The position numbers and the translations under genes were made by a program. Under the pieces are notes generated by a model. It was not told where the DNA came from. It did no database searches and worked only from the letters and a program-made list of their open reading frames with translations. A DNA stretch of 44,042 nt from a virus: positions 1-44,042 of the IMG/VR virus record IMGVR_UViG_3300009136_000012; one strand, given 5' to 3'. Shown here in pieces: positions 37,487-43,904 of the stretch. Position 1 is the stretch's first letter; each line of letters starts with the position of its first letter.

Positions 37487-38791
37487 TTACACCACGTCCA
37501 TTATGCGAACATTTTTTAAAGTCGCTTTTCCGGTTCCGCTTCCTTTCATTCTAATATCAATAAATAGCCAAACATTAGTGAGCGGCGCATCAAGAATTGT
37601 TGACGGCGCTAATCTTATTAATAGATCGTCAATCGGCAATGTATCCGATACTGTAAAGCCGTTAATTGATCGCCCCCAGTCGACGGTAAAAAATGGATCG
37701 ACCGAATTATCGTTATACCAGTAGCACCTTAATTCTTCAATATCCAGAACTGTGTCTATCGACATTGAAATAAAAACTTCGACATTTTCGCCGCCAGAAA
37801 AATTAGCCTTCAAGTCGTTTGATTGAATTCTATAAACGCTCGAAGTTCCCGCGACTGATTTCGTTATGTCTAACTCATAAAGACCAGCGGCATTTTGAGC
37901 ACCGACCATGGTTCCTTCACCGCTCTGGCGCTTGATCACCCAACCAGTAGGCACCACGCCTGACATGCCTGTGCCAGCAGTGCCACCGGTATTATTGAAG
38001 TTGCTAAAATTGAGGTCTCCATAATCTCCACCCTCGATAGGCGAAATTTTAAAATTATTTGATGTTGGTACTCTGATTGGTGTTTGCGCTTGTTCACACA
38101 ATAAACCTGTTTTATAAGTGCCGTATTGTGCGAGATGGATCTTGTCAGTGCCTAGCGCGTAGGTTGCTCTTGCGCTCGCTGAATTGTTATCTGATTGATC
38201 GACTGAGAATGAAAATACATCAATTCCGATCACGCCCTCCTTTGCAAAAATGTAATCAGATACTAATTTATTGTAAGTGTTGAGCTTGATTGTCTTTGCA
38301 GTTGAATAGCCGCCGCGCGTTGAAAGTTGCGGATAACAAATCAGTAACATGACCTTTTGACCGTTTGCGATCATCGCATCACACATAAATTCTACATCGT
38401 CGAACATATCCTCGGCGGTTCTATCAAAACCGTATATGTCGTTGACTCCGCCTTGCATCCAAACTTCGTCGGTTCCCACGTCTAATATATCCGTGGTAAG
38501 TCTCGTTCGCATATCAGAGAATTGATCGCCTCCAACACCTGCAAAATTAGTGACATTAATATTTCTGCCAAGCCTTGCGCGAAGGAATGAGAACACGCCC
38601 GCTTGAATTACAGCGTCTTGATAATTATTTCCAGCGTCGCTAAATCTGTCATACGCTGCGAACGAATCACCGAATAATGAAATTGTCGGAACGCCGCTAA
38701 CATTTGAATAGCGATCGATTATTGAATTAATCGCAGTGGTTAGAATTAATCCATCGTCTACGCCACAAACAACATGATCCACAACTGCCAT
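37487..38791 (-). CDS. SGNH-hydrolase esterase with C-terminal beta domain
   Basis: The protein has 434 residues. Block I is SLFGDSFAAY (GDS 41-43, Ser nucleophile), block III is GGVND (114-118, Gly/Asn oxyanion hole) and block V is DKIHL (Asp216/His219). Together they form the SGNH catalytic set. The C-terminal half (about 245-434) is a jelly-roll-like beta domain. Phage SGNH proteins often deacetylate capsule or O-antigen on the virion. Here the gene lies in a small cluster before the packaging genes, away from the tail-tip genes. Confidence 0.85.
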   Translation of the reverse strand: MAVVDHVVCGVDDGLILTTAINSIIDRYSNVSGVPTISLFGDSFAAYDRFSDAGNNYQDAVIQAGVFSFLRARLGRNINVTNFAGVGGDQFSDMRTRLTTDILDVGTDEVWMQGGVNDIYGFDRTAEDMFDDVEFMCDAMIANGQKVMLLICYPQLSTRGGYSTAKTIKLNTYNKLVSDYIFAKEGVIGIDVFSFSVDQSDNNSASARATYALGTDKIHLAQYGTYKTGLLCEQAQTPIRVPTSNNFKISPIEGGDYGDLNFSNFNNTGGTAGTGMSGVVPTGWVIKRQSGEGTMVGAQNAAGLYELDITKSVAGTSSVYRIQSNDLKANFSGGENVEVFISMSIDTVLDIEELRCYWYNDNSVDPFFTVDWGRSINGFTVSDTLPIDDLLIRLAPSTILDAPLTNVWLFIDIRMKGSGTGKATLKNVRIMDVV

Positions 38792-38806
38792 GATTGAGTA
38801 CCTTTA

Positions 38807-38956
38807 TTAACAGCTTATGACTTGAGAACAGTAGAGCAAACCGGCGCATTGAATCACGCCGCCCGGTCCCCAAATTGAATTAGGGAATTCGTTATCATCG
38901 ATAACAATGCCGAAAACGATCGGAGTGACAATAGGTATTACGATCGGAGTAACCAT
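38807..38956 (-). CDS. Small hydrophobic peptide (49 aa)
   Basis: The frame from ATG 38956 to TAA 38807-38809 encodes 49 residues: a Val/Ile/Pro-rich start (VTPIVIPIVTPIVFGIVI) and a Gly/Cys-rich end. It stops 15 nt before the SGNH start. It could be a short virion or membrane peptide co-made with the esterase. The repeated VTPIV motif is unusual. The function is unknown. Confidence 0.5.
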   Translation of the reverse strand: MVTPIVIPIVTPIVFGIVIDDNEFPNSIWGPGGVIQCAGLLYCSQVISC

Positions 38957-39018
38957 TATTTATTGCTCTGAATAAATTTATATTATTACTGTACCACTAA
39001 TTTAAGAATTTTTTAAGA

Positions 39019-39423
39019 CTATTTCAGATCGCGATTTGCGAGGAAGGGACAAAAATTTATCATGCCGTCAATTGTATAACCTAAATGTTTCCATATTTCA
39101 TTTTCTGAAAATAAAGAAATTTCAACAAATGCAATATCCATTTCATTACGTTTTGCGAATTTTAAACATTCAGTTAGCAAACCTTGGCCCCGATTCTTTT
39201 TTTCAAAAGCGGCAAACATTAATCGAAAAGCTTTGTATTCATCATGATAATCTAACAATAAACCGCCCTTGTCATTATCAGGATAAATGATGGTCGTGTG
39301 ATGGGGATATTCAAGATCGAGCGTTTCTCTCATCACCGCATCTTGATTATAAATGTCGACAATAGAGTGAGCACGATCCATGTACGCGATCGTATCGTCT
39401 GAATAGATTAAGTTTTCAATCAT
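39019..39423 (-). CDS. GNAT-family acetyltransferase (putative)
   Basis: The protein has 134 residues from the ATG at 39423, which overlaps the previous gene by 8 bp; a longer frame runs through that gene. FRLMFAAFEKKNRGQGLLTE contains the acetyl-CoA loop (RGQGLL), followed by the helix and the strand-turn VEISLFSENEIWKHLGYTID typical of GNATs. It lies at the end of the early small-gene cluster. Its substrate may be a host protein or small molecule, and a link with the Mom-like genes is only a guess. Confidence 0.7.
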   Translation of the reverse strand: MIENLIYSDDTIAYMDRAHSIVDIYNQDAVMRETLDLEYPHHTTIIYPDNDKGGLLLDYHDEYKAFRLMFAAFEKKNRGQGLLTECLKFAKRNEMDIAFVEISLFSENEIWKHLGYTIDGMINFCPFLANRDLK

Positions 39424-39610
39424 TGTTTTTTTCTCTGAGTTTATCGATATTTGGACTCGATCCAGTTTTATCAAAAATATCCAGATCCGCGATGAATTCT
39501 TTGATCGTCATTTCACTTGGCATAGCGTTTAATATTTTTGAGAATTGTTGCACGCTTTCTTTTTTGCCTTGCTCGACTCCTTGTAAATACTCAAATAAGC
39601 CCTCATTCAT
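39416..39610 (-). CDS. Small helical acidic protein, unknown
   Basis: The 64-residue protein is mostly helical (FEYLQGVEQGKKESVQQF), with no recognised motif. It overlaps the GNAT start by 8 bp, so the two are coupled. The function is unknown. Confidence 0.5.
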   Translation of the reverse strand: MNEGLFEYLQGVEQGKKESVQQFSKILNAMPSEMTIKEFIADLDIFDKTGSSPNIDKLREKNND

Positions 39611-39647
39611 TTTATATACTCCCAGAAAATAACTTCATAACAAGCTG

Positions 39648-39920
39648 CTAATTGGCAACTTTCAATTTCACAGCCAATTCAGGATCTTTCTCACATAACA
39701 ATTTAGCAAATTTTTGAGTCAAAATCGGCTTTGAGTGTGAATGTGGATAAGCGCGGCTTGGGTACCGATGACCCTCTAAAAATTCAGAAATCCATTCAGG
39801 CGAGTTGTCACCGGCAAACCATCGACCCGCTTTGTCTTTTTCAAAGCCTAACTCATTCCAAAGATCAGGCCAATCTAAAACGCTTTTTTTGATGTATTGC
39901 ACATCGTTTAACTTATTCAT
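39648..39920 (-). CDS. Small protein of the early cluster, unknown
   Basis: The 90-residue protein has many aromatic residues (VLDWPDLWNELGFEKDKAGR, WFAGDNSPEWISEFLEG). Its ATG overlaps the upstream stop by one base. No family is recognised. Confidence 0.5.
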   Translation of the reverse strand: MNKLNDVQYIKKSVLDWPDLWNELGFEKDKAGRWFAGDNSPEWISEFLEGHRYPSRAYPHSHSKPILTQKFAKLLCEKDPELAVKLKVAN

Positions 39921-40186
39921 TAAGAATTATCTCTTTCAAAACATTCTAGTTTGTACGCGTCGACATAGAATGTTTTGCCGTCGTAAGATTCAATATATCC
40001 AGAACAGGCATCACTATAAGCTGACCAAAATTGATAATTACGCATAACTATCTCGCCCGTTTTTCTATCGACCAATCTCCAAAGAAACGCGCCTGTTAAC
40101 CTTGTATTAGACTTCTTAAAAGTTAATCCTGCTTTTTTAGCGCATTTACGAATATAACTTTCAGCTTCACAATGGTTTATATTCAT
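39920..40186 (-). CDS. Small basic protein of the early cluster, unknown
   Basis: The protein has 88 residues from the ATG at 40186 (ATGA overlap with the DUF6908-like gene). It is basic and Cys/Tyr-rich, with AFLWRLVDRKTGEIVMR followed by YSDACSGYIESYDG. No family is recognised. Confidence 0.5.
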   Translation of the reverse strand: MNINHCEAESYIRKCAKKAGLTFKKSNTRLTGAFLWRLVDRKTGEIVMRNYQFWSAYSDACSGYIESYDGKTFYVDAYKLECFERDNS

Positions 40187-40599
40187 GGTTTTGCCTCCCA
40201 ATTTTTACCGTGATCTTGATCGATCAGATTTTTTAGCCATTGTTTCAGAAAACTATTGAGATCCTTTTTCAATCGCGGGCTAACCATGCCGGGTTCAGGG
40301 TAAACTCTCTGATAAATAGGTGGTATAGCTTGCTGAAAGCTAAGCGCTTCGGCTTGTTTCGATTCTGGGTATATCGCGATAGTCATTTCAGGATCACAGC
40401 ATAGATCGCCGTTTTGCTCAAAATAGTGCGCTATTGAAATCACAAAACCTTTATTATCATTGGGTAAATCATCAGCAATCTTTTCAACAATAAAATCCAT
40501 ATAAGGATCTGATTTGCTTTTTCTGTATTTTTTAGCTTTTCCGTCTGTGACGATATCTAATTTTTCTAATCGTTTATAAATTATTTCGTAAATGCCCAT
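40183..40599 (-). CDS. DUF6908-like protein (tentative)
   Basis: The 138-residue protein includes FVISIAHYFEQNGDLCCDPE and EALSFQQAIPPIYQRVYPEP. This resembles a family I remember from plasmids and mobile elements (DUF6908), which has no known function. Its start follows a GGGAGATAAA-type leader. It lies among small early genes. Confidence 0.55.
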   Translation of the reverse strand: MGIYEIIYKRLEKLDIVTDGKAKKYRKSKSDPYMDFIVEKIADDLPNDNKGFVISIAHYFEQNGDLCCDPEMTIAIYPESKQAEALSFQQAIPPIYQRVYPEPGMVSPRLKKDLNSFLKQWLKNLIDQDHGKNWEAKP

Positions 40600-40639
40600 T
40601 TATCTCTCCCAAGATTACGCGGCCTAAACCGCTATTAAA

Positions 40640-40864
40640 TTAATTTCTTCGATTTTCAATTTCTTTCAATATTTCGATACTACAAGCGCGCCACGCGTCG
40701 GGACTAATTAAACCGCCTTCCCAGTTCGACAAATCAGCGTCTTTAATTTCCTTCGAATAATGTGCCATAGCTTCAATTATGAAACACTGCATGATTGCGC
40801 CGTTTTTTGAAAATTCCATAATTCTAGTCATGAATTCGACGTTAGTTTCTATTTTCTTTGCCAT
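40640..40864 (-). CDS. Small protein of the early cluster, unknown
   Basis: The 74-residue protein has IMQCFIIEAMAHYSKEI and WEGGLISPDAWRACSIEIL. This resembles short helical phage proteins beside recombination genes, with no assigned function. It lies 3 bp after the next gene upstream. Confidence 0.5.
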   Translation of the reverse strand: MAKKIETNVEFMTRIMEFSKNGAIMQCFIIEAMAHYSKEIKDADLSNWEGGLISPDAWRACSIEILKEIENRRN

Positions 40865-40867
40865 GTT

Positions 40868-41074
40868 TTATTTCTCCCATGAATTGATTAATATTTGATC
40901 TAAATCGTTACAAGCTAATCTGAATTTATCACTAGATATTTTAGTTTCTAAAACGTCAAGCGCTTCGCTGTAAATAGTTTGAGAATGATCATCAAATTTA
41001 AGAGCTAATTCTTTGAGAATATCAAATAGCTCCCCAGATTTCATTTCGTTCAATTTATCAGTTAATTTGCTCAT
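40868..41074 (-). CDS. Small helical protein, unknown
   Basis: The 68-residue protein is wholly helical by appearance (LTDKLNEMKSGELFDILKEL) and has no motif. It directly abuts the gene at 41075. The function is unknown. Confidence 0.45.
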   Translation of the reverse strand: MSKLTDKLNEMKSGELFDILKELALKFDDHSQTIYSEALDVLETKISSDKFRLACNDLDQILINSWEK

Positions 41075-41284
41075 CTATTTATCAACCACTCGTGGCTTGC
41101 CTTTGTAATCACTCTCAATAGCACCCTCATCAATCATCCATTCGAGCCATTCATTCGCTGTTTGGTAGCGATTATCATTAATTTCAACCCATTTACCGCC
41201 CGCTGCTCTCTGAGTACTAACGCCGGTATAATGCTTTTCTGAATTTTTAAAAATTCTATCGTCATCAGAAACAAATATTTTCAT
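41075..41284 (-). CDS. Small protein, first gene after promoter copy 4
   Basis: The 69-residue basic protein ends in KGKPRVVDK and has no recognised family. The ATG at 41284 has only a weak ribosome site. The same frame stays open about 110 nt upstream without another ATG, so an ATT or similar start cannot be ruled out. It is the first gene behind promoter copy 4, after an unusually long leader (about 140 nt). Confidence 0.45.
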   Translation of the reverse strand: MKIFVSDDDRIFKNSEKHYTGVSTQRAAGGKWVEINDNRYQTANEWLEWMIDEGAIESDYKGKPRVVDK

Positions 41285-41412
41285 AGTTCCAAATAATTCA
41301 GGATTTGTTTCAAAAGTTGCTATTTTATGATCTCTTGATTGCTCAGAGGCAGAATGAAAATTACATGGGAACTTGAATTTTAAAGTTAATTTTTTAATTT
41401 GGGCTTATCTCG

Positions 41413-41459
41413 TTGCGTTTCAATAAAACCAGTCTAATCTATCTACATATTAAACGCAA
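41413..41459 (-). promoter_or_regulatory. Repeated early promoter-operator, copy 4
   Basis: On the minus strand: -35 TTGCGT (41454-41459), 17-bp spacer, -10 TAGACT (41431-41436). The inverted half-site AAACGCAA (41413-41420) is exact, as in copy 1. It sits more than 34 kb (about 8 kb across the joint) from the other three copies, which shows that one regulator links distant early operons. Confidence 0.85.
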
Positions 41460-41470
41460 GTAATATTTAA

Positions 41471-41761
41471 TTAATCAGTCGCTTTAAATCGCAATGCTTG
41501 AAAATATGTAACAAGATCGTAATATTCTGAGCTTTTAAAATAATAGCTTTGATAATCATTAGATAGCCCGTGATCCGTCGATGTGAACGACACCTTGACG
41601 TTTTTAGGTTGTTTTTTAACGTAGATGGCAACGCGATCTAGAATGTATTGGCCGGACATGAATTTAGAGTGCAGAAATAACAATTTGTCGTCGAATACGC
41701 TGAATTTTAGCTCGATGTCGCAATCTAAAATAAATGATTTTTCATGGGATAAATTAGACAT
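41471..41761 (-). CDS. Small protein divergent from parA, unknown
   Basis: The protein has 96 residues from the ATG at 41761, chosen because AAGGAAATTT precedes it; a longer frame to 41836 would run through a direct repeat. It is beta-rich (ILDCDIELKFSVFDDKLL, VAIYVKKQPKNVKVSF). No family is recognised. It is read divergently from the partition operon across a repeat-rich gap. Confidence 0.5.
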   Translation of the reverse strand: MSNLSHEKSFILDCDIELKFSVFDDKLLFLHSKFMSGQYILDRVAIYVKKQPKNVKVSFTSTDHGLSNDYQSYYFKSSEYYDLVTYFQALRFKATD

Positions 41762-41788
41762 AAATTTCCTTTTAAAATTGATAATTCT

Positions 41789-41997
41789 AGCGGATTTCGC
41801 AGGAAATGGGCGCAAACTTCTTAGGATCTGTCCCATTTCGATTCTGACTAATTTAGCTCAACTAAACTCTAGAATTATCGCTCTAATGATCAGCGGATTT
41901 CGCAGGAAACCGATCGCGAGCCACTCTTTTAGCATTCATAAAGACCCGTATCAATCCCGATCTGACTAGCTTAACTAAATCAAGCTCTAATCATTAG
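41789..41997. repeat. Tandem imperfect ~103-bp duplication
   Basis: An exact 18-mer, AGCGGATTTCGCAGGAAA, starts each unit (41789-41806 and 41892-41909). Later in each unit, near-matching TCTGACTA-containing stretches appear (about 41843 and 41961), followed by GCTCTAAT (about 41880 and 41984). The tandem units fill the divergent gap before the partition promoter and may hold operators, a centromere or an incompatibility determinant. Confidence 0.7.
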
Positions 41998-42000
41998 AGC
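41984..42000. repeat. 17-bp perfect palindrome
   Basis: GCTCTAAT and ATTAGAGC flank a single C. The half-site GCTCTAAT also occurs at the end of the first 103-bp unit. No U-tract follows, so an operator for a dimeric protein is more likely than a terminator. Confidence 0.7.
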
Positions 42001-42074
42001 CGCATTATTATAAAATAACCGCATAAAAACAAGCGTTTTTCGGTATAATTCTCAGGTTTGCCAAGACCTAGCGT

Positions 42075-42138
42075 CATATTATCATATTATCATAGCATCA
42101 TAGCATCATATCATCATATCATCATACGATCATATCGT
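42075..42138 (+). repeat. Eight tandem 8-bp iterons upstream of parA (array A)
   Basis: Contiguous 8-mers: CATATTAT twice, CATAGCAT twice, CATATCAT twice, then CATACGAT and CATATCGT. The consensus is CATANNAT in exact 8-bp phase, with the variable bases changing in pairs. The array lies just before TACAAT (42141-42146) and the parA ribosome site. It fits a met-box or omega-type target on which RHH dimers line up, serving as operator and probably as parS-like centromere. Confidence 0.9.
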
Positions 42139-42183
42139 GGTACAATGCGATCTCGCTATAAAATCAATAATCTTGGGGATAAC

Positions 42184-42855
42184 ATGAAAATCGTATCACT
42201 GGCAAATCTGAAAGGCGGATCGGGAAAAAGCACTCACGCAATCAATATAGCTGACGGGTTGGGATTGAGAGGGTTAAGGGTCGTTTTATGCGATTTGGAC
42301 GAAGATCAAGAAACAGTCATTGACTGGTCTGAAATCAATGATAATCGTTCGTTCGATATTAAATTAGTTGATCCAGAAAAATTAGGTAATTTTATCGATA
42401 GAAATAAAAACGATTACGATTTTGCAATTTTAGATTGCCCCCCTGCCGCAAACCGAGCGGCGGCTTACGTCGTTAGATATTCAGATCTCGTGATAATGCC
42501 TGTTATGCCGAGTATGGTTGAAGTTTGGGCGTTGCGTCGTCTAAACGATCTAATATTAGATAGACAAGTTATAACCGACGGTTTACCAATTGCGAGAATC
42601 ATGTTGTCTCGATGTCGAAAAAGAACAAAACTATTGCCAAAAGTTATTAACGCATTAAATGATCCTGAGTTGCAATTACCTAGCGTTATGAATAGCGGTA
42701 CAACATTTCGTCAGTCTTACATTCAAACAATTTCAGATGGCGAAACGGTTTATATTAATGATCGTAAAGAATACGGCAATGATATAACGGTTTGCATCGA
42801 ACAAATCGAAGCTATCGTTTCAGAAATATTAGAAATATCAGGTGATCAATCATGA
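42184..42855 (+). CDS. parA: ParA partition ATPase (small, ParF-like)
   Basis: The protein has 223 residues from the ATG at 42184, which follows GGGGATAAC; an earlier in-frame ATG would translate the iterons and is rejected. It has a deviant Walker A LKGGSGKST (9-17), VVLCDLDEDQ (33-42) and Walker B FAILDCPPAA (80-89). There is no N-terminal HTH, so it is a type Ib ParA. It moves plasmid-like genomes over the nucleoid together with an RHH centromere-binding protein encoded 250 bp downstream. It is the start of the only rightward operon. Confidence 0.92.
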   Translation: MKIVSLANLKGGSGKSTHAINIADGLGLRGLRVVLCDLDEDQETVIDWSEINDNRSFDIKLVDPEKLGNFIDRNKNDYDFAILDCPPAANRAAAYVVRYSDLVIMPVMPSMVEVWALRRLNDLILDRQVITDGLPIARIMLSRCRKRTKLLPKVINALNDPELQLPSVMNSGTTFRQSYIQTISDGETVYINDRKEYGNDITVCIEQIEAIVSEILEISGDQS

Positions 42856-43136
42856 AATTAAAAGAAGCGAAATTGATCTGTCAATTAAATGCGATCATTG
42901 AATTACATAAATCTGCGGCAAAAGATCGAGACGCAATTATTAAAGAGCTACAAGAATCAATTGCTATTTTTAAAAAGCAGGCAGTTTTACAAGCTGAAAT
43001 GATTGACGGATTGAAGAAAAACCGCGATCACTTTGAAAAAATATCCATTAAACAAGATGTTTTACTGCAAGATCAAACAAAATTTATAGACTATTTAAAG
43101 GAAAAATACGATGAAAATACCAGCACGTCGCACTAG
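42852..43136 (+). CDS. Coiled-coil protein between parA and the RHH gene
   Basis: The 94-residue protein is almost entirely heptad helix (about 15-90). It overlaps parA by ATGA and the RHH gene by 26 bp, so all three are co-translated. It could be a third partition component or a spacer protein. I know of no standard type Ib cassette with such a gene in the middle. Confidence 0.6.
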   Translation: MKLKEAKLICQLNAIIELHKSAAKDRDAIIKELQESIAIFKKQAVLQAEMIDGLKKNRDHFEKISIKQDVLLQDQTKFIDYLKEKYDENTSTSH

Positions 43137-43374
43137 TCGACAATCTCGCGAGGCTCGAAAGGTTTTAGACGATGAAAATCTAGGTCAATTATCAATTAGA
43201 CTCGATAAGAGTCTAAGACACCAATTTTCATTATCAGTTAATTTTCAGCAAACAAGCATGAACCAAGCTTTAATTAATTTTATAAAGAAATATGTCGGTG
43301 AGCATTATAATTCGGTTCACAAAGGCTGTTCGAATTTAGAGAAACATGCGATACGGAGAGATCGGAATAAATAG
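43111..43374 (+). CDS. ParG-like RHH centromere-binding protein
   Basis: The 87-residue protein has a mobile basic N-tail (ARRTSRQSREARK) that recalls the arginine-bearing tail by which ParG stimulates ParF. Then come the strand LGQLSIRLD and helices SLRHQFSLSVNF and TSMNQALINFIKKYV, an RHH core. It probably binds the 8-bp iterons at 42075 (and perhaps 9256), links them to ParA and represses the operon. Confidence 0.78.
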   Translation: MKIPARRTSRQSREARKVLDDENLGQLSIRLDKSLRHQFSLSVNFQQTSMNQALINFIKKYVGEHYNSVHKGCSNLEKHAIRRDRNK

Positions 43375-43391
43375 TAAACAATTTTGTTTAC
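43374..43391. terminator. Palindrome between convergent operons
   Basis: GTAAACAATTTTGTTTAC is an 18-bp perfect palindrome spanning the ends of the rightward RHH gene and the leftward o-spanin gene. It is AT-rich and lacks a long U-run, so it is at best a weak bidirectional terminator. The gap between the two genes is only 13 bp. Confidence 0.4.
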
Positions 43392-43660
43392 CGATCTTGA
43401 AATTCGCGCGCGTCTTTGGTATTAGCAACACAAATTTTGTGTTGTTGGTGCCTTATTTCTTTGTCTTTCATCGATTCAAAAAAGGCCGGTTGATAATTAC
43501 CTGATTCGATACTTTTCAAGCTTTTTTCTGATATCTGATAATCTTTGAATTTATCACAAGTGAGATATTCTAAAGGGATAGGAATCGATTCAAACTTGAT
43601 CCTCATCCGATCCATACATCCCGCGCAATTCATCAGAAACAATATGATCATCAGTCTCAT
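43388..43660 (-). CDS. Outer-membrane spanin lipoprotein (Rz1-like)
   Basis: The protein has 90 residues, with a short hydrophobic signal (LMIILFLMNCAGC) and Cys at 12 or 15 as possible lipid anchor. The periplasmic part is charged. Its start lies inside the i-spanin gene in another frame (71-bp overlap), the standard Rz/Rz1 arrangement. It pairs with the inner-membrane spanin to fuse the membranes at lysis. The lipobox is not ideal and should be judged together with the gene layout. Confidence 0.75.
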   Translation of the reverse strand: MRLMIILFLMNCAGCMDRMRIKFESIPIPLEYLTCDKFKDYQISEKSLKSIESGNYQPAFFESMKDKEIRHQQHKICVANTKDAREFQDR

Positions 43661-43904
43661 GCTCTAAATCTCCCAATTTTTCAATATTGTTGGTTGTGTT
43701 CTCGCGCCGCAATTTATCGCGCTCTGTTCGTCGCCTGTTGATATCGGTCCAAGTCTTTTGAGCTTTTAATCGAGCATTAATTCTTTCTTCACTTTCTTCT
43801 AGTTCGAGTGTTGTTTCTGCGTGTTTTTCTTTTTCGCGTTTTAATAGAAATATTAGGCCGAAAAAACTTAAGACTGCGACGAGTTTCGCGTATAGCCAAT
43901 TCAT
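43590..43904 (-). CDS. Inner-membrane spanin (Rz-like)
   Basis: The protein has 104 residues: an N-terminal anchor (about 4-21, LYAKLVAVLSFFGLIFLL) followed by a long charged coiled coil (25-75) and an acidic tail. It starts in an ATGA overlap with the small membrane protein that wraps the circle joint and contains the start of the Rz1-like gene. It spans the periplasm together with that lipoprotein. Confidence 0.82.
   Translation of the reverse strand: MNWLYAKLVAVLSFFGLIFLLKREKEKHAETTLELEESEERINARLKAQKTWTDINRRRTERDKLRRENTTNNIEKLGDLEHETDDHIVSDELRGMYGSDEDQV

Noticed and set aside
42075-42138. CRISPR-like repeat array
   Set aside because: Units are only 8 bp and contiguous, with no spacers; the pattern fits iterons.
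42058-42183. Upstream N-terminal extension of the ParA frame
   Set aside because: It would translate the 8-bp iterons into a Ser/His/Ile repeat before the Walker A motif. The ATG at 42184 has a good ribosome site and gives a standard small ParA.
43374-43391. Strong bidirectional terminator
   Set aside because: The palindrome is perfect but AT-only except its outer GC pairs and lacks a clear U-run, so it is listed only as a weak candidate.
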